DNA of 64,000 nt from NCBI GenBank assembly GCA_029959605.1, contig JASCOC010000003.1:62001-126000 (forward strand), written 5' to 3'. The translations under genes were made by a program, and so were the position numbers. Numbering within the stretch: the first letter of the stretch is position 1; every line of letters starts with the position of its first letter. This document shows, one piece after another, positions 7,847-15,723 of the stretch. The notes under the pieces are model-generated. The model worked only from the letters and a program-made list of their open reading frames with translations. It ran no database searches and had not been told where the DNA came from. The DNA is from Lysobacteraceae bacterium PS02340. Its GTDB lineage: Bacteria; Pseudomonadota; Gammaproteobacteria; Xanthomonadales; Xanthomonadaceae.

Positions 7847-8583
7847 CAGTACGGACTCGCGACGGGACGCACGATCAGCTCGCTGACATCGACGTCGGCG
7901 GGCTGGGTCATCGCGAATGCGATCGCGCGGGCGACGGCTTCGGGCTCGATGGTGATGCGACGGAAATCGCGCATGCCTTCGGCCGCGCCGGCGTGGGTGA
8001 TGGTGTCGGCGAGTTCGGACGTGGTCGTGCCGGGGCTGACCACGGTGACCCGCAGCGTGGTGGTCTCCTGCCGCAGGCCTTCGGAGATCGCCCACACCGC
8101 GTACTTGGTGGCGCAGTAGACGGCCGAGGTGGGGAAGACCTGGTGCGCGCCGATCGAGGCGACGTTGATGACGTGGCCGAAGCCCTGCTGTTCCATCGCC
8201 GGCAGCACCGCCGCGATGCCGTGCAGCACGCCGCGGATGTTGACGTCGATCATGCGGTCCCACTCGTCGCGCTTGCGCGCCGACAAGGGCGACAGCGGCA
8301 TGACACCGGCGTTGTTGACGAAGGCATCGATACGGCCGTGCGCAGCGAGTGCATGGTCGACGAAGGCCTGCATGTCGTCCGCCGACACCACATCCAGCGC
8401 ACGCGCTTCGGCGCGGCCGCCGGCGGCGGTGATGTCGGCGACCAGTGCGTCGAGACGATCGACGCGGCGTGCGCCGAGCACGACGGTGGCGCCACGGGCG
8501 GCGAGTTCGCGCGCGGTCGCGGCGCCGATGCCGCTGCTGGCGCCGGTGATCAGCACGATGCGATCGGTAAGGTCCTGCTGCAT
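7846..8583 (-). CDS. Short-chain dehydrogenase/reductase
   Basis: 245 residues, the full length of a classical SDR. The nucleotide-binding motif TGASSGIG lies near residues 11-18, NNAGV near 87, and the catalytic serine region and YCATK (Tyr-x-x-x-Lys) near 150. A GARR segment after the second strand favours NADP(H). The ATG at 8583 follows a CAGGAG ribosome site; upstream in-frame codons are unlikely. The substrate is unknown. It forms a two-gene unit with the NTF2-like gene and is divergent from a LysR gene 109 bases away, the usual arrangement for a LysR target. Confidence 0.9.
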   Translation of the reverse strand: MQQDLTDRIVLITGASSGIGAATARELAARGATVVLGARRVDRLDALVADITAAGGRAEARALDVVSADDMQAFVDHALAAHGRIDAFVNNAGVMPLSPLSARKRDEWDRMIDVNIRGVLHGIAAVLPAMEQQGFGHVINVASIGAHQVFPTSAVYCATKYAVWAISEGLRQETTTLRVTVVSPGTTTSELADTITHAGAAEGMRDFRRITIEPEAVARAIAFAMTQPADVDVSELIVRPVASPY

Positions 8584-8673
8584 GGGAGAACTCCTGCATG
8601 GGGCGTCTGGGCCCGGTGCAGATACGGTAGACACGGTCCGGTGTCGCGAGAACTCACTCCGCACTGGATGCTG

Positions 8674-8692
8674 TGGTTAGACTGGCTAACCA
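8674..8692. promoter_or_regulatory. LysR-type operator (T-N11-A palindrome)
   Basis: TGGTTAG-ACTGG-CTAACCA is a perfect 7-bp inverted repeat and contains the LysR-family T-N11-A pattern (TTAG...CTAA). It sits directly against the ATG of the LysR gene at 8693 and upstream of the divergent SDR gene. Autorepression is therefore likely, together with control of the SDR operon. Confidence 0.7.
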
Positions 8693-9589
8693 ATGGATCT
8701 CGACCTCAACCTGCTGCGGGTGTTCGTCGCGGTCGCCGAAGGCGACAACTTCCGCGCGGCCGCCGATCGGCTGGGCGTGACCCGCTCGGCCGTCAGTCAG
8801 GGCATGCGCAAGTTGGAGGACCGGCTGGGCGTCGCGCTGGTGACGCGGTCCACCCGCAGCGTGCGGCTGACCGAGGCCGGGCACCGCCTGCATCAGCAGA
8901 TCGCGCAACCGCTGGCACGGATCGGCGCCGCGCTCGACGACGCGCTCGATGACGGCCCACCCCGAGGCCTGTTACGCGTCGCGGTGACCTCGATCGCCGA
9001 ACGCTTCCTCGCCGGCCCGCTGGTCGCGCGTTTCGCGCAGGCCTATCCGCAGATCACGCTCGACGTGACCGTGACCGACGACGAATCGGACATCGTCGCC
9101 CAAGGCTTCGACGCCGGCGTGCGGCTGGGCGAGGTGATCGAGCAGGACATGATCGCGGTACCACTGACCGGACCGGTGCGCCAAGTGGTCGTGGCGACGC
9201 CCGGCTATCTGGACGCACACGGCACGCCGACGCACCCGCGCGAGCTGGTCGCGCATCGCTGCATCGGCTGGCGGCCCGCACCGGGCGTGGCGCCGTATCG
9301 CTGGGAGTTCGTCCAGGACGGACAGGATTTCGACGTCGCGGTGCAGCCCCAGGTCACGACCAACGACATGCTGCTGATGGTGCGCACCGCACTCGCCGGC
9401 GGCGGCCTGACGATCGGCATCGAGGAGACATTCGCGCCGTGGATCGCACGCGGCGAACTGGTGACGCTGCTCGACGACTATCTGCCGCCGTTCCCCGGCT
9501 TCTTTCTCTATTACCCCGACCGCCGCAACCTGCCGCCGAAACTGCGTGCACTGATCGAGCACGTGCGCGGGTTTCGCGAAGCGGGCTGA
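8693..9589 (+). CDS. LysR-family transcriptional regulator
   Basis: 298 residues, the family length. An N-terminal winged helix-turn-helix (NLLRVFVAVAEGDNFRAAAD, then a recognition helix containing TRSAVSQGMRKLE) is followed by a periplasmic-binding-like effector domain from about residue 90. The C-terminal part resembles the group that controls neighbouring oxidoreductases (DMLLMVRTALAGGGLTIG). The start codon abuts a T-N11-A palindrome, so either the transcript is nearly leaderless or transcription starts within the operator. No ribosome site is visible. The divergent SDR/NTF2-like operon is the likely target. Confidence 0.92.
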   Translation: MDLDLNLLRVFVAVAEGDNFRAAADRLGVTRSAVSQGMRKLEDRLGVALVTRSTRSVRLTEAGHRLHQQIAQPLARIGAALDDALDDGPPRGLLRVAVTSIAERFLAGPLVARFAQAYPQITLDVTVTDDESDIVAQGFDAGVRLGEVIEQDMIAVPLTGPVRQVVVATPGYLDAHGTPTHPRELVAHRCIGWRPAPGVAPYRWEFVQDGQDFDVAVQPQVTTNDMLLMVRTALAGGGLTIGIEETFAPWIARGELVTLLDDYLPPFPGFFLYYPDRRNLPPKLRALIEHVRGFREAG

Positions 9590-9619
9590 GCCGATCACAT
9601 ATCGAATCCAGCGATCCCG

Positions 9620-9672
9620 ACATCCCTCCCTCCGGGAGAGATCGACGCGCAAGCGCGTTGAGTGAGGGCGCT
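9620..9672. repeat. Degenerate dispersed repeat
   Basis: A CCTCCCTCCGGGAG core, then GACGCGCAAGCGCGTTGAGTGAGGGC. It resembles the larger unit at 21937-22009. The 175-base gap contains no gene that I can support. Confidence 0.45.
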
Positions 9673-9764
9673 GCACGTCAGCGCTCAGCAGACAGCCCTG
9701 ACGCCTCATGTCCAGACGCCAAGGGCTTCAGCTTTCCGTATCGAACGAACGCGCTATTGCCGCC

Positions 9765-10238
9765 TCAGGACCACATCCCGCCCAGCTGGTTGATCGTCGA
9801 CAGCGCCAGTCCCTGCGTCGGCGAGGTCGGCGCTTCCGATACGCAGGCGCCAAGTCCTTGCGACGCCTGCATGCCGTCGAGCGCACTGCGCGCGGACGCC
9901 GCGGCCTCGGTGGCCGCCTGCGCGTAGCTGGCGGCGAATCCCGCCATCGCTTCGGTCGCCGGCGTCGGATTGTTCGCCGCGATGTCGGCCATGGCGGCCG
10001 CCGCTTCGACCGCTTCGGCAGCGGCAGCTTCGGCGCGATTGGCCGAGGCTTCGGCCGTGCAGGTGTCGCCTGCAGCGGCGGCGGCCTTGCCGGTCTCGGC
10101 TGCGGACACGGATTCGTTCGATGCGCTGGCGGTGGCGTCCAAACCGTGCTCGGCAGCGGCTTCGGCGGCTGCGCCGCGCGCGTCGTTGGCGCCGTTCGAA
10201 GAGTCGGCGCCCGAGACGCCCGATGCGTTGTCGCTCAT
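9765..10238 (-). CDS. Alanine-rich small protein, possibly RebB-like
   Basis: 157 residues, about one third alanine, with very few arginines (3). That is unlike a shadow frame in this G+C-rich DNA and supports coding on this strand. The first 110 residues are low-complexity and acidic. The last 50 (a helical SYAQAATEAAASARSALDG stretch, then LALSTINQLGGMWS) recall the C-terminal pattern of RebB/R-body proteins, but the match is weak. Two cysteines are present and no signal peptide. The ribosome site is poor. It lies just downstream of a glycosyltransferase gene on the same strand, separated by a hairpin. The function is unknown. Confidence 0.6.
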   Translation of the reverse strand: MSDNASGVSGADSSNGANDARGAAAEAAAEHGLDATASASNESVSAAETGKAAAAAGDTCTAEASANRAEAAAAEAVEAAAAMADIAANNPTPATEAMAGFAASYAQAATEAAASARSALDGMQASQGLGACVSEAPTSPTQGLALSTINQLGGMWS

Positions 10239-10295
10239 ATGCTGCGGTCCATGTGCAGTGGGGTCTTCATTTTCTCGACTGCGCGCGGGGCTGGG

Positions 10296-10315
10296 ACCTC
10301 GGGTGAACCCGAGGT
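10296..10315. terminator. Perfect 8-bp hairpin between glycosyltransferase and alanine-rich gene
   Basis: ACCTCGGG-TGAA-CCCGAGGT forms a stable hairpin 14 bases after the glycosyltransferase stop. No T-run follows on the minus strand, so action as an intrinsic terminator is uncertain. Confidence 0.4.
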
Positions 10316-10328
10316 GCGCCTGTAGCGT

Positions 10329-11561
10329 TCAGCCAGGGTGCGGCGTAGTGCGTGCGACGTCAGTGCCCGCGGCGGCGAGCCGCTCGATCCAGGCGATCGC
10401 AGTCGCGCATCCGTCTTCCGATCGCATCACGGCACCGAGTGCGGCGGCCCGCGCGCGGGTCTCGGGACGCTCGGCGAACCTGATCGCAGCACGCAAGCCG
10501 TTCGCAGAGGGTCGCCGCCCCGACAACACGCGATCGGCGATGCCCAGCGCGCGCAGGCGGCCTGCCCAGAACGGCTGGTCACCGGCGAACGGCAGGATCA
10601 CCGATGGAATACCGGCGCGGCATGCGGAGTGCGTGGTGCCCGAGCCACCGTGATGGATCGCCAGCGCGCAGCGCGGCAGCAGCCAGTCGTGCGGCACGCT
10701 GCCGATGACGTGGACGTTCGCTGGAAGACCGGTGATGTCGATGCCGCTCCAGCCGGGATTGAACAGCACACGTCGATCGCCAACCGCGTCCAGCAGTGCG
10801 GCACGCACACGCGGCGCATCGAAGCCGCTCATGCTGCCGAAGCCGGCATAGACCGGCGGCGGACCCGACGCGATCCAGTCGACGAGATCGGCCGGTGGCG
10901 TCCAGTCTGTCGACGGCGGCACCCACTGGCCGCACGCGATCGCGTCATCCGGCCAGTCGTCGATGTCCGGCAGCAACGCCGGCGACACACCGTAGAGCAC
11001 CGGATGCGCGGTCCACAGCGCCTTGCGGGGTGGCAGACCGATCGCCGCGCGGCCGCGATTCGTCGTCGCGCGGAACGTGCGCCAGACCATGTGGTTCACG
11101 AACGCGTGCGAGCTTCGGTTGAGCGCGCGCGGTAGCTGCAGCGGCGACAGCGGCGAGGTGAACGCGGCGGTCGGACTGATCGGAATCATCATCGCGCCGA
11201 TCGCGGGCTTGCCCAGCGCCTCGGCCACCGACAGGCCGACGAATGCGGTGAGGCCGGACACGATCACCGTATCGCAGCCCGCGCCGAGCGCCATCGCCTG
11301 CTGCATCCATTCGGGCGTGCGCGCCTCGACGATACGGATCAACGCGCGCTCGATCTGGCGCATCGCCCGCATGCGCGACAACGTGCCGCGGATGTCGCCG
11401 GCCAGCGCGGTCGCCGGCACGCCCAGCGCGCGCGCGCTGTCGAGCGTGTCGGCATCGCCGAGCAGATGCACCGTGTGTCCGGCGCGCATCAACGCGCAGC
11501 CGAGCGCGGCGAGCGGACGCGCGTCGCCCTCGGTGCCGTAGGTGATGATCAGCAGGCGCAT
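10329..11561 (-). CDS. Family 1 (GT-B) glycosyltransferase
   Basis: 410 residues, with the start exactly at the family N-terminus (MRLLIITYGTEGDARP, the Gly-rich first loop). The C-terminal nucleotide-sugar domain contains YAGFGSMSG near residue 240 and the acceptor/donor signature HHGGSGTTHSA near 310. The layout is that of UDP-glucosyl- or rhamnosyl-transferases of macrolide, sterol and glycolipid type. It has no membrane segment. The acceptor cannot be told from sequence. No biosynthetic cluster surrounds it; neighbours are an alanine-rich protein and dbpA. Confidence 0.9.
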   Translation of the reverse strand: MRLLIITYGTEGDARPLAALGCALMRAGHTVHLLGDADTLDSARALGVPATALAGDIRGTLSRMRAMRQIERALIRIVEARTPEWMQQAMALGAGCDTVIVSGLTAFVGLSVAEALGKPAIGAMMIPISPTAAFTSPLSPLQLPRALNRSSHAFVNHMVWRTFRATTNRGRAAIGLPPRKALWTAHPVLYGVSPALLPDIDDWPDDAIACGQWVPPSTDWTPPADLVDWIASGPPPVYAGFGSMSGFDAPRVRAALLDAVGDRRVLFNPGWSGIDITGLPANVHVIGSVPHDWLLPRCALAIHHGGSGTTHSACRAGIPSVILPFAGDQPFWAGRLRALGIADRVLSGRRPSANGLRAAIRFAERPETRARAAALGAVMRSEDGCATAIAWIERLAAAGTDVARTTPHPG

Positions 11562-11591
11562 GCGCGCAGTCTCGCGCAGCGCCGGGGACGA

Positions 11592-12983
11592 TTACGTCGT
11601 CTTCAGCGGCTGCACGCGGAAGCGGCGGCCCTTGATCTTGCCGTCGCGCAGGTGGTTGACCGCCTGCTGCACCTTGCCGCGCGTGATGGCGACGTAGCTG
11701 CGCGTGGCGAAGACGTCGATCTTGCCGATCGCGTCCTTGTGCAGGCCGGCGTCGCCGGTCAGCGCGCCGACGATGTCACCGGGGCGCAGCTTGTCGGTGC
11801 GACCGGCATCGATACGCAACGTGACCATCGGCGCCGCCGGCACATCGCTGCCCTTGCCGCTGAGCGGCAGCAGCTTGTCCCAGCGCAGCGGTGCGCCGAA
11901 CTGCGCTTCGACCAAGGCGGTGCGCGGCATCTCGCGCGGCGTGACCAGGCTCAGCGCCAGGCCAGAACGCCCCGCACGACCGGTACGACCGATGCGGTGC
12001 ACGTACGTGTCGGCGTCGTGCGGCAGTTCGTAGTTCACCACTGCGCCGATGTCCTCGACATCGAGCCCGCGCGCGGCGACATCGCTCGCCACCAGCACAT
12101 TGCAGCTGCGGTTGGCGAAGCGCACCAGCACCTCGTCGCGATCGCGCTGTTCCATGTCGCCATGCAGCGCGAGTGCATCGAAGCCGTAGTGCGCGAGCGA
12201 GCCGGCGACTTCGTTGACATCGGCGCGGGTGTTGCAGAAGACCACCGCCGATTCCGGGCGATGACGCAGCAGCAGCGCGGCCAGCTGTGGCGCGCGGCGC
12301 GACGGTTCGACCTCGTGGAAAATCTGCTCGATCTTCGGCGCCGGCGCGTCACCTTCGACGCCGATCTGCACCGGATCGCGCAGCATCGCGGTGCCGAGAT
12401 CGCGGATGCCGTCCGGGAACGTCGCCGAGAACAGCAGGCCCTGCCGCGTCGGCGGCACGCGCTTGACGATGTCGCGGATCGACTCTTCGAAGCCCATGTC
12501 GAGCATGCGGTCGGCTTCGTCGAGCACCAGGGTGCGCACGTGGCGCAGGTGCAGCGCCTTTTTCTTCGCGAGTTCCTGGATGCGCCCGGGTGTGCCGACG
12601 ACGACATGCGGCGGATGCGTCAGCGAGGCCAGCTGCGGCCCGAGCGGAATGCCGCCGCACAGCAGCGAAAGCTTCAGGTTCGGGATGCCGAGCGCGAGCT
12701 TGCGCAGCTGCTTGCCGACCTGGTCGGCGAGTTCGCGTGTCGGGCACAGCACCAGCGCCTGGGTCTCGATCAGGCCGGTGTCGATCTTCTGCAGCAGGCC
12801 GAGCCCGAACGCCGCGGTCTTGCCACTGCCGGTCGGCGCCTGGGCGATGACGTCGCGGCCTTCGAGGATCGGCGGCAGCGATTCGGCCTGGATCGGGGTC
12901 ATCGACGTGTAGCCGAGGGCATCGACACCCTGCAGCAGGGCGGGCGGCAGCGCGAGCGCGGAGAACGGGAGAGGCGTGGTCAT
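11592..12983 (-). CDS. dbpA: DEAD-box ATP-dependent RNA helicase DbpA
   Basis: 463 residues. Motifs appear in order: Q-motif region MTPIQAESLPP, Walker A APTGSGKT, PTRELA, GTPGR, DEAD within VLDEADRMLDMG, SAT (LLFSATFP), and the C-terminal VARGLD-type VAARGLDVED and HRIGRTGRAG. The last 75 residues (LRIDAGRTDKLRPGDIVGAL onward) form the RNA-binding domain that marks DbpA, which acts in 50S ribosome assembly and recognises 23S rRNA hairpin 92. The ATG at 12983 is the natural start; a longer upstream frame runs into intergenic repeats and is not coding. Confidence 0.95.
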   Translation of the reverse strand: MTTPLPFSALALPPALLQGVDALGYTSMTPIQAESLPPILEGRDVIAQAPTGSGKTAAFGLGLLQKIDTGLIETQALVLCPTRELADQVGKQLRKLALGIPNLKLSLLCGGIPLGPQLASLTHPPHVVVGTPGRIQELAKKKALHLRHVRTLVLDEADRMLDMGFEESIRDIVKRVPPTRQGLLFSATFPDGIRDLGTAMLRDPVQIGVEGDAPAPKIEQIFHEVEPSRRAPQLAALLLRHRPESAVVFCNTRADVNEVAGSLAHYGFDALALHGDMEQRDRDEVLVRFANRSCNVLVASDVAARGLDVEDIGAVVNYELPHDADTYVHRIGRTGRAGRSGLALSLVTPREMPRTALVEAQFGAPLRWDKLLPLSGKGSDVPAAPMVTLRIDAGRTDKLRPGDIVGALTGDAGLHKDAIGKIDVFATRSYVAITRGKVQQAVNHLRDGKIKGRRFRVQPLKTT

Positions 12984-13113
12984 GCGTACATGATCGCAGG
13001 AGTGGGGGTGTTGTATCGGACGAGGTGTGTCGGACGCGGGCTCGGTGCCGGATAGCGGCCCAGTCGCCCCTCTTAACTGCGCGCGTTTCAAACCGCTCCT
13101 GCGCTGACGGGCT

Positions 13114-13254
13114 GCCCCCACCCAACCCTCCCCCGCTGGCGGGGGAGGGCCTAAAGCGCGCGCGATGCGGCCGGGCTCAGACCCACCACTACGCGTGCCT
13201 CCAGCGCCACGCTCAGAGTCCTCCCCCGCGCGCGGGGGAGGGTTGGGTGGGGGC
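13114..13254. repeat. Inverted pair of palindromic intergenic repeats
   Basis: The gap 12984-13344 holds no gene. Two copies of one unit face each other. At 13114-13151 GCCCCCACCCAACCC leads into the hairpin CTCCCCC-GCTGGC-GGGGGAG. At 13220-13254 the hairpin CCTCCCCC-GCGC-GGGGGAGG leads into GTTGGGTGGGGGC. The same unit recurs at 13726, 19179 and 19293. Confidence 0.75.
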
Positions 13255-13344
13255 AAACCCCACGCTCGCGAGGCGTCTGATCTGCTGGCGCTGCTTCCCG
13301 CCCCGAACCCAGTCTGGTCGGCTCATCAACTCTGGATCTCCCGG

Positions 13345-13701
13345 ATGCGCGACGGCCGACGCAACCTGCTCGCAAAACGCCTGCGACGTGCGATGACACC
13401 CGCCGAGCAAGCGCTCTGGCGCCATCTACGCGCCCGACAGCGCTGCAATCTGAAGTTCCGAAGACAACACCCGATCGGACCGTTCATCGTCGACTTCGCG
13501 TGCCTGCAACCTGCGCTGGTGATCGAAGTGGACGGTGGACAGCACAACGGATGCCAGTCCGATACCGCACGCGACGCATATCTACGCCGATGCGGATTTC
13601 ATGTGCTGCGCTTCTGGAACGACGAGGTGCTGTCGAATCCGGATGGTGTCTGTCGCGTGGTGGATGCGTGGATCGATGCGCGGAATGTGCGCATGGATTG
13701 A
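13345..13701 (+). CDS. DUF559 endonuclease-domain protein
   Basis: 118 residues, the usual length of free-standing DUF559 proteins, which belong to the Vsr/restriction-like nuclease superfamily. Visible hallmarks are the N-terminal LLAKRLRRAMTPAEQALW region, FRRQHPIGPFIVDFAC with the acidic residue of the active site, IEVDGGQHNG, and a C-terminal FHVLRFWNDEVLSNPDGV. The candidate catalytic residues (Asp, Glu-x-Asp) are all present. Its biological role is not established. It is flanked on both sides by the palindromic repeats described for this window. The start was taken at the ATG at 13345; a longer frame extends into repeat DNA. Confidence 0.88.
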   Translation: MRDGRRNLLAKRLRRAMTPAEQALWRHLRARQRCNLKFRRQHPIGPFIVDFACLQPALVIEVDGGQHNGCQSDTARDAYLRRCGFHVLRFWNDEVLSNPDGVCRVVDAWIDARNVRMD

Positions 13702-13725
13702 GTCATGCGTGAGCGGAAGGTTCGC

Positions 13726-13826
13726 CCCCACCCAACCCGTCGGGCCGGCGTAGCGCGCCGGTCGTTCGATCGATCCGCGCGGCATGCCGCGCAAGCGGAC
13801 CGCTCACCCCCCGCTGGCAGGGGCGC
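13726..13826. repeat. Degenerate palindromic repeat downstream of the DUF559 gene
   Basis: GCCCCCACCCAACCC at 13726 is separated from the closing CCCCGCTGGCAGGGGC by about 65 inserted bases that include GGCGTAGCGCGCC and GCGCGGCATGCCGCGC hairpins. It has the same family core as 13114-13151 but expanded. It lies in the 175-base gap before the YgiC-like gene. Confidence 0.5.
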
Positions 13827-13876
13827 GCCCAAGCGACACGCGACGCGAGCTTTACCGCGCGCGCACTGCATCTGCA

Positions 13877-15058
13877 TCAGGCGTAGAAGGTCGCCGGCGC
13901 ATCCGCTTCGACGATCGCGTGCGGCACGAAGCGCGCGCTGTCACGGGTGATCGGCGAGTCGTCCTCTCGGATGCCGATGCCGCAGGCGTGATCGCCGACG
14001 ATCCAGCTGCCGACCATCGGGTAGTGACCATCGAATGCCGGCAGCGGATGCGCGGCCTGGCGGATGCTCGGCCCTGCATAAGGACCGTCGCTGTGCAGGC
14101 GATGGCCGTCGGCGAGGTGCAGTTCGATGTTCGCGCCTTCGCGCGAGTGCAGCGGTTTGCGCACCCAGCCGGCGGGGAGGTCGCCGCCGCTGTCGAATTC
14201 GGCCGCGAGCAGGTTGGGGTGCCCGCGATGGCGCGCCCACAGCAGCGGCAGCAGGCCCTTGTTGCTGAGCAGGGCCTTCCACGGCGGTTCGATCAGGCGC
14301 AGGCCGGACTTGGGCAGCGCGCGGCCGAAGTCGTCGGCGAACAGGTCTTCGAGCGGATACAGCTTGAACAGCGAACCGATCACCGTGTCGTCGAGATCGG
14401 TGTAGCGGCCGTCCTCGGACAGGCCGATGTCTTCGAGCGCGATCGCCGCGCCGTGCAGGCCGGCCTGCGCCGCGCAATCGCGCAGATAGGCGATCGTGCC
14501 CTGGTCTTCTTCGGAGTCCCGCACGGCGGCGAACAGCAGCGGCGGCGGCAGGCTCGATGCGAGGTCGGCGAAGCGGTCGACCAGCGCTTCGTGGATCGAA
14601 TTGAACTGGTCGGCGTCGCGCGGCAGGCGGCCGCTGGCACGCTGGTCCTCGAGCCATTGCCACTGGAAGAACGCGGCCTCGAACAGCGAGGTCGGCGTGT
14701 CGTAATTGAGTTCGTAGAGCTTAGCCGGGCCGGTGCCGTCGTAGGCGAAATCGAGGCGCCCGTAGAGATGCGGCTCGCGGCTGCGCCAGCTCTCGGCGAT
14801 CCAGTCGCGGTAATGCGCCGGAATCGCCAGTTGTTCCATCAGCGATTCGCTGCCGACGATCTCGTCGACCAGGCCCATCGCCATCTGGTGGACTTCGACG
14901 CTGGGGTCTTCGAGATCGTGCTCGATCTGCGCCATCGAGAACGCGTAGTACGCGCGCTCGTCCCAGTAGCGGGCGCCGTCGATGGTGTGGAACCGGAAGC
15001 CGCACTCGGCGGCCTGCGCCTGCCAGTCGCCGCGTTCGACGATCGGAATGCGCCGCAC
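13877..15058 (-). CDS. Glutathionylspermidine synthase-family ATP-grasp protein (YgiC-like)
   Basis: 393 residues, matching the carboxy-terminal synthetase domain of glutathionylspermidine synthase and the stand-alone E. coli YgiC/YjfC proteins. Recognisable segments are YWDERAYYAFS, PHLYGRLDFAYDG, KLYELNYDTPTSLFEAAFFQWQW (shared core), and a C-terminal VRKPLHSREGANIEL ATP-grasp strand. It is thought to ligate an amine to a peptide or glutathione carboxylate with ATP; the true substrate of YgiC-like proteins is not settled. The start is GTG at 15058, one base after the stop of the YgiB-like gene, so the pair is clearly one operon. Confidence 0.88.
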   Translation of the reverse strand: MRRIPIVERGDWQAQAAECGFRFHTIDGARYWDERAYYAFSMAQIEHDLEDPSVEVHQMAMGLVDEIVGSESLMEQLAIPAHYRDWIAESWRSREPHLYGRLDFAYDGTGPAKLYELNYDTPTSLFEAAFFQWQWLEDQRASGRLPRDADQFNSIHEALVDRFADLASSLPPPLLFAAVRDSEEDQGTIAYLRDCAAQAGLHGAAIALEDIGLSEDGRYTDLDDTVIGSLFKLYPLEDLFADDFGRALPKSGLRLIEPPWKALLSNKGLLPLLWARHRGHPNLLAAEFDSGGDLPAGWVRKPLHSREGANIELHLADGHRLHSDGPYAGPSIRQAAHPLPAFDGHYPMVGSWIVGDHACGIGIREDDSPITRDSARFVPHAIVEADAPATFYA

Positions 15059-15059
15059 C

Positions 15060-15620
15060 TCAGCCGCCGGTGCTGCGACCGGTGGCCGAGCGACCGAAAC
15101 CGCCGCGGTTCGCGGTCACCGCGCGGTCCGGCGTCGCCGACACCGGCGCCATGCCGGCGCGGCCGGCGCCCGGCGCGCCGTTCGGGCGCAGCCAGCCCTG
15201 GCGGTTGTCGCGGAACGCGGGCGAGGCCTGCGGCGTCTGCTGGGCGAGACCGGCGCGGTTGCCGCCCATCATCTGCGACAGGAAGAAACCGGCCATCAGC
15301 GGACCGATGAAGGAATGCCCGGTCGAGGTCTTCTGCTCGACGCATTCCTCGGCCGGGAACTCGGCTTCGCACGCGGCGCGGCTGCTGTACTGCGGCGCGG
15401 TGTCGGCCGCCTGCAGCTTGGCCTGCTCGAACGCGATGCGGCACGTGGCGGTGTCGCCGACGGCCTGCGCGCAGGTTTCGACCGAGGTGTAGAGCCCGTC
15501 CTGCACTTCCACGGGCGCGGTGCGCTGGCAGGCGGTGAACAGCAATGGCGCGGTGCCCATCAACAGCAGGGCCGTCGTCTTCGAACGCTTGATGCGTCGC
15601 GTGCCAGTGGTGTCCGTCAT
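15060..15620 (-). CDS. DUF1190 lipoprotein (YgiB-like)
   Basis: 186 residues. A signal of lipoprotein type ends PLLFTAC (cysteine near 31). The cysteine-containing core (YTSVETCAQ, ATCRIAF, AACEAEFPAEEC) and SFIGPLMAGFFLSQMMGG match DUF1190/YgiB. The C-terminus ends in the family's glycine/arginine tail with NRGGFGRSATG. A GGAGCAGGAC ribosome site precedes the ATG. It is probably an outer-membrane-associated lipoprotein. YgiB and YgiC genes travel together in many proteobacteria, as here, and their joint role is unresolved. Confidence 0.88.
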   Translation of the reverse strand: MTDTTGTRRIKRSKTTALLLMGTAPLLFTACQRTAPVEVQDGLYTSVETCAQAVGDTATCRIAFEQAKLQAADTAPQYSSRAACEAEFPAEECVEQKTSTGHSFIGPLMAGFFLSQMMGGNRAGLAQQTPQASPAFRDNRQGWLRPNGAPGAGRAGMAPVSATPDRAVTANRGGFGRSATGRSTGG

Positions 15621-15694
15621 GTCCTGCTCCGTGTGTTGCGTGTGTCCGGCCGGACATGATGCCCGTCGCCGGTCGCGCGGCAAAGCGCGACGCC

Positions 15695-15700
15695 TACACT
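15695..15700 (+). promoter_or_regulatory. Candidate -10 box (TACACT)
   Basis: TACACT lies 23 bases before the serine-hydrolase ATG at 15724. Comparable TANNNT boxes lie before folE, argS, speE and the EF-hand gene. No convincing -35 element is visible. Confidence 0.35.
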
Positions 15701-15723
15701 GGCGTTCAGTCCCGTTGCCCGGA

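Noticed and set aside
5789..8119. A 776-codon open frame opposite the large membrane protein and NTF2-like gene
   Set aside because: Histidine/arginine/glutamine-rich with no recognisable motif; the minus strand encodes clear membrane and enzyme proteins.
12984..13256. N-terminal extension of DbpA
   Set aside because: The upstream codons translate repeat DNA (PPPNPP, GEGWVG). The helicase starts naturally at 12983.
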